The position numbers were made by a program, and so were the translations under genes. This document shows, in pieces, positions 17,241 to 28,375 of a DNA stretch of 64,000 bases (positions are counted from its first letter, which is position 1; each line of letters begins with the position of its first letter). Source of the DNA: Sphingomonas sp. CL5.1 (GTDB lineage: Bacteria > Pseudomonadota > Alphaproteobacteria > Sphingomonadales > Sphingomonadaceae); NCBI RefSeq assembly GCF_013344685.1, contig NZ_CP050137.1:2112001-2176000 (forward strand), written 5' to 3'. The notes below the pieces were generated by a model. It had not been told where the DNA came from. It made no database searches and was given only the letters and a program-made list of their open reading frames with translations.

Positions 17241-17269
17241 CGCATAGGCCAATGCCCGCACCAAGTCAA
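17241..17269 (-). promoter_or_regulatory. Candidate promoter of the rpmH operon
   Basis: On the minus strand TTGACT (17269-17264) and TATGCG (17246-17241) are separated by 17 bp. This places the start of transcription about 55 nt upstream of the rpmH ATG. The -35 element overlaps the stop of the upstream small membrane protein gene. Confidence 0.5.
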
Positions 17270-17553
17270 CGTGATCGCGCCCGTTGCTCTGCGCGCCTGC
17301 GGGCGTGGCGGCGCAGGGCGCTCGGCCGGCGCATCGTGCGATCGACCAGATGCCCGGTGCGCGGCCAGCGTCGCTTCAGCCGCGCCCAGCGCACCTGCGC
17401 CCAGCGCGAGTTGCGCAGGATCAGGATCATGCCGCCAGCGAACAGGAAGATGCCGCCCGGCCCCGGCAACGGTCCCAGCAACGCGGCCCCGACCAGCAGC
17501 AGCGCGCCGAGCGTGAGCTGGATGATCCGCGAGACGGGATGGCGCTGGGACAT
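17266..17553 (-). CDS. Small PGPGW-type transmembrane protein
   Basis: A 95-residue protein with two adjacent hydrophobic helices (IIQLTLGALLLVGAALL and GGIFLFAGGMILIL) joined by the PLPGPGG motif, and a strongly basic C-terminus (about residues 50-95). This pattern matches small bacterial membrane proteins with a PGPGW-type motif, whose function is unknown. ATG 17553 or 17562 can serve as start; neither has a clear ribosome-binding site. It diverges from comM, with about 100 bp between them. Confidence 0.7.
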   Translation of the reverse strand: MSQRHPVSRIIQLTLGALLLVGAALLGPLPGPGGIFLFAGGMILILRNSRWAQVRWARLKRRWPRTGHLVDRTMRRPSALRRHARRRAEQRARSR

Positions 17554-17653
17554 GGGGGGCATTTGGGGCAGGTCGATCCGGTTCGCAAGGCGGTTCAAGA
17601 GAGGTTTCCGTTCGTGACGAATCCGGTATGAACGCTTTGTTACCGGGGGAAAA

Positions 17654-19162
17654 ATGGCAGCAATAGTCGCGACGGTCGCGTATATCGGGCTGGAGGCGCG
17701 CGGGGTGGAGGTGCAGGTGCAGCTCATTCCCGGCCTTCCCGCGTTCAATCTCGTCGGGCTGGCCGACAAGGCGGTGGGCGAAAGCCGCGAGCGCGTGAGG
17801 GGCGCGATCGCCGCGATGGGGCTGGCGCTGCCGCCCAAGCGGATCGCGGTGAACCTGTCGCCAGCCGATCTGCCCAAGGAAGGATCGCATTTCGATCTGC
17901 CGATCGCGCTCGGGCTGCTCGCGGCGATGGGCGTGGTCGACGCGGAGTCGCTGGCCGATTACGTGATCGTCGGCGAACTGACGCTCGACGGGCGGCTGGC
18001 GTCGTCGTCTGGCGTGTTGCTCGCCGCGCTCCATGCGGCGGAGACGGGGAGGGGGCTGATCTGCCCCGCCGCGCAGGGGCCGGAAGCGGCGTGGAGCGGC
18101 TCGATCGAGGTGGTCGCCGCGCCGGACCTGATATCGCTCATCAACCATCTGAAGGGCCAGCAATTGCTCGCCGCCCCCGCACCCGGCGAGGTGGACGAGG
18201 CGCGGGCCGGACCCGATCTGCGGCAGGTGAAGGGGCAGGAGGTCGCCAAGCGCGCGCTGGAGATCGCGGCGGCTGGCGGGCACAACCTGCTGTTCGTCGG
18301 GCCGCCGGGGGCGGGCAAGTCGCTGATGGCTGCGTGCCTGCCGGGCATCCTCCCGCCGCTCGACGCCGCCGAGGCGCTGGAGGTGAGCATGGTGCAGTCG
18401 GTCGCCGGCACGCTGTCCGGCGGCCAGCTCACCCGCGCCCGCCCGTTCCGCAGCCCGCATCACAGCGCCTCGATGGCGGCGCTGACCGGCGGCGGGCTGC
18501 GCGTGAAGCCGGGGGAGGTGAGCCTCGCGCATCTCGGCGTGCTGTTCCTCGACGAATTGCCCGAGTTCCAGCGCGCGGTGCTCGATTCGCTGCGCCAGCC
18601 GCTCGAATCGGGGGTGGTGAGCGTCGCGCGCGCCAATGCGCATGTCACCTTTCCCGCGCGGGTGCAGCTTGTCGCGGCGATGAACCCGTGCCGCTGCGGG
18701 CATCTCGGCGACGCGAGCCTCGCCTGCGCCCGCGCCCCGAAATGCGCGGCGGATTATCAGGCCAAGGTTTCCGGCCCGCTGCTCGACCGCATCGACCTGC
18801 ATGTCGAGGTGCAGGCGCTGTCCGCCGCCGATCTGGTGATGCCGCCGCCCGCCGAAGGCTCCGCAGAGGTGGCCGCGCGGGTCGCGACGGCGCGGGCGGT
18901 GCAAGCCGGGCGCTATCGCGACGTGGCGGCGCGCACCAATGCCGAAGCCGACGGCGTGGTGCTGGAACAGGTTGCGACGCCTGACGAGGCGGGCCGCGCC
19001 TTGCTGGCGCAGGCGGCGGAAGCGTTGCGGCTTTCCGCGCGCGGCTATACCCGCGTGCTGCGCGTCGCGCGGACCATCGCCGATCTCGCCGGCGCGGAAG
19101 CGGTCGGCCGGGCGCATGTCGCGGAGGCGCTGAGCTATCGGCGGCAGGCGCCGCGAAACTGA
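17654..19162 (+). CDS. comM: YifB/ComM-family magnesium-chelatase-like AAA+ ATPase
   Basis: A 502-residue protein with an N-terminal S5-like/ChlI domain (VEVQVQLIPGLPAFNLVGLADKAVGESRERVRGAI), an AAA+ core (Walker A VGPPGAGKSLMAACLPGILPPL; Walker B HLGVLFLDELPEF) and a C-terminal Mg-chelatase domain (ARGYTRVLRVARTIADLAG). ComM homologues are helicases that promote branch migration during natural transformation. The full-length family architecture is intact. A gnat acetyltransferase gene follows after 12 bp. Confidence 0.95.
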   Translation: MAAIVATVAYIGLEARGVEVQVQLIPGLPAFNLVGLADKAVGESRERVRGAIAAMGLALPPKRIAVNLSPADLPKEGSHFDLPIALGLLAAMGVVDAESLADYVIVGELTLDGRLASSSGVLLAALHAAETGRGLICPAAQGPEAAWSGSIEVVAAPDLISLINHLKGQQLLAAPAPGEVDEARAGPDLRQVKGQEVAKRALEIAAAGGHNLLFVGPPGAGKSLMAACLPGILPPLDAAEALEVSMVQSVAGTLSGGQLTRARPFRSPHHSASMAALTGGGLRVKPGEVSLAHLGVLFLDELPEFQRAVLDSLRQPLESGVVSVARANAHVTFPARVQLVAAMNPCRCGHLGDASLACARAPKCAADYQAKVSGPLLDRIDLHVEVQALSAADLVMPPPAEGSAEVAARVATARAVQAGRYRDVAARTNAEADGVVLEQVATPDEAGRALLAQAAEALRLSARGYTRVLRVARTIADLAGAEAVGRAHVAEALSYRRQAPRN

Positions 19163-19174
19163 GAGACGATTGCG

Positions 19175-19657
19175 ATGCTGATCCGCCCCGCCACCGCCGC
19201 CGATGCGCCCGCCATCTGGCCGATCATCGGCCCCACGATCCGCGCGGGCGAGACCTATGCGCTCGATCCGGCGATGAGCGAGGCGGAGGCACTGGCCTAT
19301 TGGCTGGGCGCGGACAAGGAGACGTTCGTGGCGGAGGAGGATGGCGCGATCCTCGGCACTTATTATCTGCGCGCCAACCAGGCGGGCGGCGGGGCGCATG
19401 TCGCCAATTGCGGCTATATGACCGCCGCGGCCGCCGTCGGGCGCGGGGCGGCGCGGGCGATGTGCCGCCATTCGCTCGATCATGCCCGCGCGCGCGGGTT
19501 TCGCGCGATGCAGTTCAATTTCGTCGTCAGCACCAACGAGCGCGCGGTGAAGCTGTGGGAATCCGAGGGCTTCGCGATCGTCGGGCGGCTGCCGGCGGCG
19601 TTCGCGCACCCGGCGCGCGGGCTGGTCGACGCGCTGGTGATGTTCCGCGCGCTCTAG
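19175..19657 (+). CDS. GNAT family N-acetyltransferase
   Basis: A 160-residue acetyl-CoA-dependent transferase. The N-terminal LIRPATAADAPAIWPII, a beta-strand region GTYYLRANQAGGGAHVANCGYM and the acetyl-CoA loop (AAAVGRGAARAMCRHSLDHAR) are recognisable; the C-terminal KLWESEGFAIVGRLP is typical. The substrate is unknown. It follows comM closely and is convergent with the L,D-transpeptidase, one base separating their stops. Confidence 0.88.
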   Translation: MLIRPATAADAPAIWPIIGPTIRAGETYALDPAMSEAEALAYWLGADKETFVAEEDGAILGTYYLRANQAGGGAHVANCGYMTAAAAVGRGAARAMCRHSLDHARARGFRAMQFNFVVSTNERAVKLWESEGFAIVGRLPAAFAHPARGLVDALVMFRAL

Positions 19658-19658
19658 G

Positions 19659-20303
19659 TCAGGCCGCCGTCACCGGCTGGCCGACGCTCAGTTTCTCGCC
19701 GTGCGTCACGATCACCGTGTCGCCCAGCTTCACCGCGTCGAACAGCTTCTTCGCGAACGGTTCGGGCACGCCGATGCAACCGTGGGTCATATAGCCGTCG
19801 CGCACGTTGCTGGCGTGGATCGAGATGCCGTCGTTGGTCAGTCGCAGCATGTATGGCATCGGCGCATCATAGATGTTCGAGACGTGATGCGCGTCCTTCT
19901 GCGTGATCGGATAGACGCCGGTCGGGGTGGGTTTGGCGTCCGCGCCGTAGAGGACGGCGGCGGTGCCGATCTCATAGCCGTCGCGGAAGATGCTGAGCAC
20001 CTGCGCCGCGAGATCGACGGTGATGACGATCCGCCCCGCCTTGGGCGCGCCGTTTTCGTCCCAGTGGAAGTCGCCCATCCGCATCGCGCCCTTGATCGGG
20101 AGGACGTGCCGGATCGTATAGGCGCCCGGATCGGGAGTCGCCGCCGCCACCTGCGCCAGAGGCTTCGTCACCGGCGGCACCGCGCGAGAGACGAGGATAT
20201 GACGCGGCGTCGGCCGGGTCGCCGCGACGGTCACCGACCCCGCGGCGCAGACCGCCGCCACGCCCAGCGCGATATAGGAGGGATGGATCATTCCCGACGC
20301 CAT
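19659..20303 (-). CDS. L,D-transpeptidase (YkuD domain)
   Basis: A 214-residue protein with an N-terminal membrane anchor or signal (YIALGVAAVCAAGSVTVAAT) and a YkuD domain. The catalytic block is IHASNVRDGYMTHGCIGVPEPFAKKLFDAV, with His and Cys in place; THGCIGV replaces the more common SHGCIR/V. The enzyme would form 3-3 cross-links in peptidoglycan or attach proteins to it in the periplasm. Starts at residue 1 (20303) or 5 (20291) are possible. Confidence 0.9.
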   Translation of the reverse strand: MASGMIHPSYIALGVAAVCAAGSVTVAATRPTPRHILVSRAVPPVTKPLAQVAAATPDPGAYTIRHVLPIKGAMRMGDFHWDENGAPKAGRIVITVDLAAQVLSIFRDGYEIGTAAVLYGADAKPTPTGVYPITQKDAHHVSNIYDAPMPYMLRLTNDGISIHASNVRDGYMTHGCIGVPEPFAKKLFDAVKLGDTVIVTHGEKLSVGQPVTAA

Positions 20304-20337
20304 AGCGGGAAAGGCGTTGCCATTCCGCTACCGCGCG

Positions 20338-21285
20338 TCACGCTCCCGCGTCGGTGAGGCGCGCGAGCTGGTCAGGGGTGAGCGTGAGCGTCGTCGCCGG
20401 CATCAGCTCGGCGAGTTGCTCCACGCTGGTGGCGCTGGCGATCGGGGCGGTGACGCCCGGTTGCGCCATCAGCCACGCCAGCGCGATCTGCGCCAGCGTC
20501 GCGCCGCTTTCCGCCGACACCGCGTCGAGCGCGTCCAGCACCTTGCGGCCCTTGCCCTCCAGCAACTCCCCCAGCCGCCCGCCGCGCACGCTTTTGCCGA
20601 GATCGTCGCGTGAGCGGTACTTGCCGGTCAGGAAGCCCGACGCCAGCCCGTAATAAGGCACGACGCCGATATTGTGGTCGATGCAATAATCCTGAAGCTC
20701 GCCTTCGAATTTGTGGCGGCTGACGAGATTATATTCCGGCTCTAGGACATGGTAACGCGGCAGCCCGGCGGCCTCCGCCGCCTCGTTCGCGCTCTTGAGC
20801 CGTGCGGCGTGGAAGTTCGACGCGCCCAGCACGCGCACCTTGCCGGCGTCGACCAGCTTGCCGAACGCCTCCAGCGCGGCTTCCTGCGTGGTCGCCTCGT
20901 CGTCCTGATGCGCGAAATACAGGTCGATGCGATCGGTGCCCAGTCGCTTCAGCGAAGCCTCGCACGCCGCCGCGATTCGCGCCGGCGCCAGCTTCTCGCC
21001 GCCTTCGCCCGGCAACATGCCGACCTTGGTGGCGATCAGCACCTTGTCGCGCTTGCCGCCGGCGCGCAGCCATTCGCCGATCACGCTTTCGGATTCGCCG
21101 CCCTTATGCCCCGGCACCCAGGCGGAATAGACGTCGGCGGTGTCGATCATCGTGCCGCCGGCATCGACGAAGGCGTCGAGCAGCGCGAAGCTGGTCGCGC
21201 GGTCCGCCGTCCAGCCGAACACGTTGCCGCCGAATACCAGCGGCGTGATCTCCAGATCGGTGGCGCCGAGCCGTCGCTTGGTCAT
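20338..21285 (-). CDS. Aldo/keto reductase
   Basis: A 315-residue NADPH-dependent TIM-barrel oxidoreductase. The catalytic tetrad is visible: Asp and Tyr in DTADVYS, Lys in IATKVGM, His in LYFAHQDD. The segment SNFHAARL and the C-terminal YYGLASGFLTGKYR are typical of the AKR group that includes YajO/PhdL-like enzymes. The substrate cannot be told. It starts with ATG in an ATGA overlap with the small lipoprotein upstream and appears to be the third gene of a short operon. Confidence 0.93.
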   Translation of the reverse strand: MTKRRLGATDLEITPLVFGGNVFGWTADRATSFALLDAFVDAGGTMIDTADVYSAWVPGHKGGESESVIGEWLRAGGKRDKVLIATKVGMLPGEGGEKLAPARIAAACEASLKRLGTDRIDLYFAHQDDEATTQEAALEAFGKLVDAGKVRVLGASNFHAARLKSANEAAEAAGLPRYHVLEPEYNLVSRHKFEGELQDYCIDHNIGVVPYYGLASGFLTGKYRSRDDLGKSVRGGRLGELLEGKGRKVLDALDAVSAESGATLAQIALAWLMAQPGVTAPIASATSVEQLAELMPATTLTLTPDQLARLTDAGA

Positions 21286-21464
21286 TGTCCGTCCTCATCG
21301 TTCCCGGCGACCACCGCCGCGCTGACGCTGTTGGCATCGAGCATCGCGGCGGCGTCATTCAACTGCCGTTCCTCGTCGGCGCTCACCGCGCCCGGCGCGG
21401 CCGGCTGCGAGGAGCAGGCGGCGAGGAGCGCCAGCGCGATCCCCGCCGCGAGTCTCCCGATCAA
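21282..21464 (-). CDS. Small 60-residue lipoprotein, TTG start
   Basis: The peptide runs LIGRLAAGIALALLAAC then SSQPAAPGAVSADEERQLNDAAAMLDANSV. It has a signal peptide with lipobox LAAC at residue 17 and an acidic, helical mature part of about 44 residues. The start is a TTG overlapping the upstream stop as TTGA, and its own stop overlaps the aldo/keto reductase ATG as ATGA, so it is coupled on both sides. No family is recognised. Confidence 0.75.
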   Translation of the reverse strand: MIGRLAAGIALALLAACSSQPAAPGAVSADEERQLNDAAAMLDANSVSAAVVAGNDEDGQ

Positions 21465-21820
21465 TTCCTGTCGATCGCGTTGCCGGCATCCTTCAGCGCG
21501 TTGCCGGTGGCGTCGCGCGCCTTGTCGGCGCCGTTCCTGATCGCGTCGCCGGCCTTGTCGAGATGCTCGTCGAGCTTCTTGTCGGCCTTGTCCGCGCCGC
21601 TCTTCATCTTGTCGCCGGCATTGTCCAGCGCCGCGCCCGCGCTGTCCAGCGCCTGATCGGTCGCGGCCTGCACATCGTCCACCGCGTTGCGGGTGGTGGC
21701 GGAAACGTCCGCGCCGATCGCATTGGCTGCTTCCGCGCTCTGATCCTGCGCGTTCTTGCTGCACGCGCCGAGGCTCGCGGCGGCGGCGAGCGCGAGGAGG
21801 GTGGTGGCGATACGCTTCAT
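21461..21820 (-). CDS. Lipoprotein with LEA-like amphipathic repeats
   Basis: A 119-residue protein. The signal peptide MKRIATTLLALAAAASLGAC carries a lipobox (Cys20). The mature part is Ala/Asp/Lys-rich with repeating A-x-D-K/N units (SAGAALDNAGDKMKSGADKADKKLDEHLDKAGDA... in outline), predicted as one long amphipathic helix like LEA or apolipoprotein-type stress proteins. It likely sits in the cell envelope. It heads a three-gene operon and diverges from the methionine operon, whose operator lies about 95 bp away. Confidence 0.8.
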   Translation of the reverse strand: MKRIATTLLALAAAASLGACSKNAQDQSAEAANAIGADVSATTRNAVDDVQAATDQALDSAGAALDNAGDKMKSGADKADKKLDEHLDKAGDAIRNGADKARDATGNALKDAGNAIDRN

Positions 21821-21905
21821 CTCGTCATTCCCTATTCCCGGTAATGGGGCGCACAACGTGGCCCAGCCGCCTTTGCTCCGCAAGCATTGCTCGACGGATA
21901 GCGCG

Positions 21906-21934
21906 TTGACCTCATATAAAGATATCTTTATATC
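21906..21934 (+). promoter_or_regulatory. Promoter and 20-bp palindromic operator of the methionine operon
   Basis: ATATAAAGATATCTTTATAT at 21914-21933 is a perfect palindrome in an otherwise GC-rich region. It is embedded in a promoter: TTGACC at 21906-21911, 17-bp spacer, TATATC at 21929-21934. The operator therefore covers spacer and -10. Transcription would begin about 2-4 nt before ATG 21944, and no ribosome-binding site is present. The downstream gene encodes an ArsR-type regulator, so autorepression is inferred. Confidence 0.85.
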
Positions 21935-21943
21935 TTCATCTCC

Positions 21944-22903
21944 ATGATCGATGCGCTCGAAATATTCCGTGCCCTCGCCGATTCGTCGCGGCTGCGCATC
22001 CTGCGCCTGCTGCGCACGATGGAGCTTTCCGTGGGTGAACTGGCGCAGGTGCTGGGGCAGAGCCAGCCGCGCGTCTCCCGCCATGTGAAGATCCTGTGCG
22101 ACGCCGGACTGGCCGAGCGACGCAAGGAAGGAAGCTGGGTGTTCGTCGCGCTCGGCCCGGCGGAGGCGGTGGCGCCGGTCGCGGCGGCGCTCGACGGCTG
22201 GGAGGCGGCGGCGCCGGACCGGCAGGCGGCGGCCGACGTGGCGCGGCTGGCGGCGGTGCGCGCCGATCGCGCCGCCTCGGCGGCGGCGTGGTTCGAGGCC
22301 AATGCCGGGCAGTGGGATGCGATCCGCTCGCTCCATGTCGCCGAGGAGCAGGTGGAGGCGGCGATGCTCGCCGCGCTGGGCGACGCGCCGGTCGGGCGGC
22401 TGATCGACATCGGCACCGGTACCGGGCGGATGATCGAATTGTTCGCGCCGCGCGCCGACACCGCGCTGGGCATCGACCGCAGCTCGGAGATGTTGCGCCT
22501 CGCCCGCGCCAAGCTGGGCGAGCAGGGACTGGCGAATGTCGAGCTGCGGCAGGCCGACCTCTACGCCCTGCCGATGGGCGACGGCGAGGCGGACGTGGCG
22601 ATCATCCATCACGTCCTCCATTTCGCGCAACAGCCGGGCGCGGCGATCGTCGAGGCGGCGCGGGTGCTCGCGCCCGGCGGCCGGCTGCTGATCGCGGACT
22701 TCGCGCCGCACGACCGCGAGGAATTGCGCGCGCAGGACGCGCACACCCGGCTCGGCTTCTCCGACGCGCAGATCGAGCGCTGGTTTGCCGCCGCCGGGCT
22801 GACGCTGGCGAAGGTGGAGACGCTGGCGGGGGGAGAACTGACGGTGAAATTGTGGCTCGGCGTCCGGCAGGGCGCGGCGCTCAGAGAGGTGAAGGCGGCA
22901 TGA
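21944..22903 (+). CDS. ArsR-type regulator fused to a SAM-dependent methyltransferase
   Basis: A 319-residue fusion. Residues 1-85 form a winged helix of the ArsR type (IFRALADSSRLRILRLLRTMELSVGELAQVLGQSQPRVSRHVKIL). Residues about 145-260 form a class I methyltransferase with SAM motif LIDIGTGTGRMIELFAP, then LGIDRSSEMLRLARAK. There is no ELCVCD metal-binding motif. Fusions of this type next to metF/metH are linked to control of methionine/SAM metabolism (SahR-like regulators respond to S-adenosylhomocysteine); that the fused domain senses SAM or SAH here is inference. It is the first gene of the operon and overlaps metF as ATGA. Confidence 0.92.
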   Translation: MIDALEIFRALADSSRLRILRLLRTMELSVGELAQVLGQSQPRVSRHVKILCDAGLAERRKEGSWVFVALGPAEAVAPVAAALDGWEAAAPDRQAAADVARLAAVRADRAASAAAWFEANAGQWDAIRSLHVAEEQVEAAMLAALGDAPVGRLIDIGTGTGRMIELFAPRADTALGIDRSSEMLRLARAKLGEQGLANVELRQADLYALPMGDGEADVAIIHHVLHFAQQPGAAIVEAARVLAPGGRLLIADFAPHDREELRAQDAHTRLGFSDAQIERWFAAAGLTLAKVETLAGGELTVKLWLGVRQGAALREVKAA

Positions 22904-23841
22904 CCCTGTCATTCAATCAGCTTGAGGAGGCGCGCCGCGCGCTCGACGCGCCGCTCTATGCCGACGTGGCGGGCGATATCGACGTAAGCTTTGAATTCTT
23001 CCCCCCCAAGACGGAGAAGATGGAGGAGACGCTCTGGCACTCGATCGGCACGCTCGCGCCGCTCGCGCCGCGTTTCGTTTCGGTCACTTATGGTGCGGGC
23101 GGATCGACCCGCGAGCGCACCCACGCCACCGTCGCCCGCATCGCGCGCGAGACGGCGATCCCGGCCGCCGCGCACCTCACCTGCGTCGAGGCGACGCGCG
23201 AGGAGATCGACGCGGTGGCGCGCGAATATTGGGCGGCGGGCGTGCGCCATATCGTCGCGCTGCGTGGCGATCCGCCGGTGCAGGGCGCGCGTTATCAGGC
23301 GCATCCGGGCGGCTATGAGAATGCCGCCGCCCTGGTCGAGGGGCTGCGGCGGCTGCATCCGTTCGAGCTGTCGGTCGCGGCCTATCCGGAGAGCCATCCG
23401 GATTCGGCCGACGCCGCCGCCGATCTCGATAACCTCAAGCGCAAGATCGACGCCGGGGCGACCCGCGCGATCACGCAATTCTTCTTCGAGCCGGAGACGT
23501 TCTTCCGCTTCCGCGATCGCGCCGCGGCGGCGGGAATCGCGGCGGAGGTGGTGCCGGGGATCATGCCCGTCTCCAATTTCGCCGCCGTCCAGCGGATGAG
23601 CGCGATGTGCGGCACCGCCGTGCCGCCGTGGATGGGGCGGCTGTTCGAGGGACTGGACGACCTGCCCGACGCGCGCCAGCTCGTCGCGGCGACGCTGACG
23701 GCGGAGCTGTGCCGCAAGCTCTATGCCGGGGGGGTGAAGCAGTTCCACTTCTACACGCTGAACCGCGCCGAACTCTCCTTCGCGATCTGCCATCTGCTTG
23801 GCCTGCGCGCGAAGATCGGTGCGCAAGCCGCTGCGGCGTAA
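22900..23841 (+). CDS. metF: 5,10-methylenetetrahydrofolate reductase
   Basis: A 313-residue FAD-dependent TIM-barrel enzyme that makes 5-methyl-THF for methionine synthesis. Motifs seen: SFEFFPPKTEKMEETLW with the catalytic Glu, FVSVTYGAGGSTRERT, HIVALRGDPP, and TQFFFEPETFFRF. The C-terminal QFHFYTLNRAELSFAI is typical. Its ATG overlaps the regulator stop, and metH part 1 follows after 9 bp, making a pathway-coherent operon. Confidence 0.96.
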   Translation: MTLSFNQLEEARRALDAPLYADVAGDIDVSFEFFPPKTEKMEETLWHSIGTLAPLAPRFVSVTYGAGGSTRERTHATVARIARETAIPAAAHLTCVEATREEIDAVAREYWAAGVRHIVALRGDPPVQGARYQAHPGGYENAAALVEGLRRLHPFELSVAAYPESHPDSADAAADLDNLKRKIDAGATRAITQFFFEPETFFRFRDRAAAAGIAAEVVPGIMPVSNFAAVQRMSAMCGTAVPPWMGRLFEGLDDLPDARQLVAATLTAELCRKLYAGGVKQFHFYTLNRAELSFAICHLLGLRAKIGAQAAAA

Positions 23842-23850
23842 GGATTTGTC

Positions 23851-24897
23851 ATGAGTGTTCGTGAGCGTTTCAATGCCGAGGCTGCCAGGCGCATCCTGAT
23901 CACCGACGGCGCGTTCGGCACCGAAATCCAGAACTGGAAGCTCGCCGAGGCGGATTATGCCGGGTCGCTCGGCCTGTCGCGTGACCAGAAGGGCAACAAC
24001 GACATCCTCGCGCTCACGAAGCCGGAGGTGCCGGAATCGATCCACCGCGCCTATTTCGAGGCGGGGGCGGATATCGCGGAGACCAACACCTTCTCCGCCA
24101 ACCGCATCAGCCAGGCCGATTACGGCGCCGAGCATCTGGTGCGCGAGATCAACGTCGAGAGCGCCAGGATGGCGCGCCGCGTCGCCGACGAATATCAGGC
24201 GAAGGACGGCCGTCCGCGCTTCGTCGCCGGGGCGATCGGGCCGACCAACAAGACGCTGTCGCTCAGCCCGGACGTTAACGACCCCGGCTATCGTGAGATC
24301 GACTTCGATTATCTGAAAGACGTCTATCGCGAGCAGATCGACGCCTTGGTCGACGGCGGCGTGGATTTCGTCCTGATCGAGACGGTGTTCGACACGCTGA
24401 ACGCCAAGGCCGGCATCATGGCCGCGATCGAGGCGGGGGAGGCGCTGGGCCGCGACCTGCCGATCATGCTGTCGATGACGCTGACCGATCTTTCGGGGCG
24501 CAACCTCTCCGGCCACACGGTCGAGGCTTTCTGGCATGCGGTGCGCCATGCGAAGCCGATCACGATCGGCCTCAACTGCTCGTTCGGCGCGGAGCAATTG
24601 CGCCCGCACGTCAAGGCGCTGAGCGAGATCGCCGACACGCTCATCATGGTCTATCCCAACGCCGGCCTGCCCAACGAGCTTGGCGCCTATGACGAGGCGC
24701 CGCCCACCACCGCCGCCCTCGTCGGCGAATGGGCCGAGGCGGGGCAGGTCAATGTGCTCGGCGGCTGCTGCGGTTCCACGCCAGCGCATATCAAGGCGAT
24801 CGCCGACGCGGTGCGGGGCCTGCCGCCGCGCGCGCTGCCGACCCCGCCGGTGCGGACGCGCCTCGCCGGGCTGGAGCCGTTCACGATGGCGGGCTGA
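23851..24897 (+). CDS. metH: Methionine synthase, homocysteine-binding part (split MetH)
   Basis: A 348-residue stand-alone homocysteine S-methyltransferase domain. The zinc ligands are present: Cys in [15 protein letters not shown] and the CysCys pair in [20 protein letters not shown] near the N-terminus and [19 protein letters not shown] match the MetH N-terminal domain. In E. coli this is the first domain of one long protein; here it ends with its own stop and the remaining domains follow 53 bp downstream. Such splits occur in other Alphaproteobacteria, so this is not a frameshift. Confidence 0.95.
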   Translation: MSVRERFNAEAARRILITDGAFGTEIQNWKLAEADYAGSLGLSRDQKGNNDILALTKPEVPESIHRAYFEAGADIAETNTFSANRISQADYGAEHLVREINVESARMARRVADEYQAKDGRPRFVAGAIGPTNKTLSLSPDVNDPGYREIDFDYLKDVYREQIDALVDGGVDFVLIETVFDTLNAKAGIMAAIEAGEALGRDLPIMLSMTLTDLSGRNLSGHTVEAFWHAVRHAKPITIGLNCSFGAEQLRPHVKALSEIADTLIMVYPNAGLPNELGAYDEAPPTTAALVGEWAEAGQVNVLGGCCGSTPAHIKAIADAVRGLPPRALPTPPVRTRLAGLEPFTMAG

Positions 24898-24950
24898 CCC
24901 ATCCGCCGCCGCGACACGCCCCAGCCAAAACGGAATCGAATCGACCGCTC

Positions 24951-27608
<2,658 letters not shown>

Positions 27609-27617
27609 GGAGGGGGA

Positions 27618-28346
27618 CTAGATCAGCCCTTTCGAGCGCAGGCTGACATGGCCCTGCGCGCCGATCACGATATGGTCGTGGACGGCGATGCCCAGCCCCT
27701 TCGCCGCATTGGCGATCGCACGGGTGATGTCGATGTCCGCGCGGCTTGGCGAGGGATCGCCCGAAGGATGGTTGTGCACGAGGATGATCGCCGCCGAGCC
27801 GAGGTCGATCGCGCGGCGGATCACCTCGCGGACATGGACGGGCGCCTGGTCGATCGAGCCTTCGCTCATCACCTCGTCGCGGATCAGCATGTTGCGCGTG
27901 TTGAGGTGGAGCACGCGGAAACGCTCGACGACGTGATGCGCCATGTCGGCGTGGAGATAGTCGAGCAGCGCCTGCCAGTTGGCCAGCACGGGGCGCGCCG
28001 CGACCTCGCCGTGGAGCAGGCGGAGCGCGGCGGCGTGCGCGATCTTGATCGCGGCGGCGGATGTCTCGCCCATGCCCGGCACGCGCGTCAGCGCCGCCGC
28101 GTCGGCGGTCAACAGCCCGCCGATCCCGCCGAACTCGCGCAGCAGCGCCTTGGCAAGCGGCTTGGTGTCGCGGCGGGGGATGGCGAGGGTGAGAAGATAT
28201 TCGATCAGCTCGTGATCCAGCAGCGCGTCGCCCCCGCCGCGCGCCAGCAGCCGCTGGCGCAATCGCGCGCGATGGCCGGCGGCATCGGGGGAAGGTGGGT
28301 CGCCATCGGCCATCGCTGCGAAGCGTAAGGCGGCGTGCGGCTCCAT
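27618..28346 (-). CDS. radC: RadC-family JAB/MPN-domain protein
   Basis: A 242-residue protein: N-terminal helix-hairpin-helix-like part (ELIEYLLTLAIPRRDTKPLAKALLREFGGIGGLL) and C-terminal MPN+/JAMM metalloprotease-like domain with EVIRRAIDLGSAAIILVHNHPSGDPSPSRADIDIT (HxH...D zinc motif) ending QGHVSLRSKGLI. The historic repair role of RadC is doubtful; the true function is unknown. Starts at 28346 or 28313 (MADGDPPSPD) are possible. Confidence 0.92.
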   Translation of the reverse strand: MEPHAALRFAAMADGDPPSPDAAGHRARLRQRLLARGGGDALLDHELIEYLLTLAIPRRDTKPLAKALLREFGGIGGLLTADAAALTRVPGMGETSAAAIKIAHAAALRLLHGEVAARPVLANWQALLDYLHADMAHHVVERFRVLHLNTRNMLIRDEVMSEGSIDQAPVHVREVIRRAIDLGSAAIILVHNHPSGDPSPSRADIDITRAIANAAKGLGIAVHDHIVIGAQGHVSLRSKGLI

Positions 28347-28375
28347 GCAATTGCGCGCGCGTTATGTCGGTGGCT

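Noticed and set aside
21821..21943. SAM or SAH riboswitch upstream of the methionine operon
   Set aside because: The predicted leader is only a few nucleotides, so there is no room for a riboswitch; the palindrome fits a protein operator.
24898..24950. Frameshift or pseudogene in metH
   Set aside because: The two parts have separate stops and starts with complete motifs on each side; the split occurs at a natural domain boundary.
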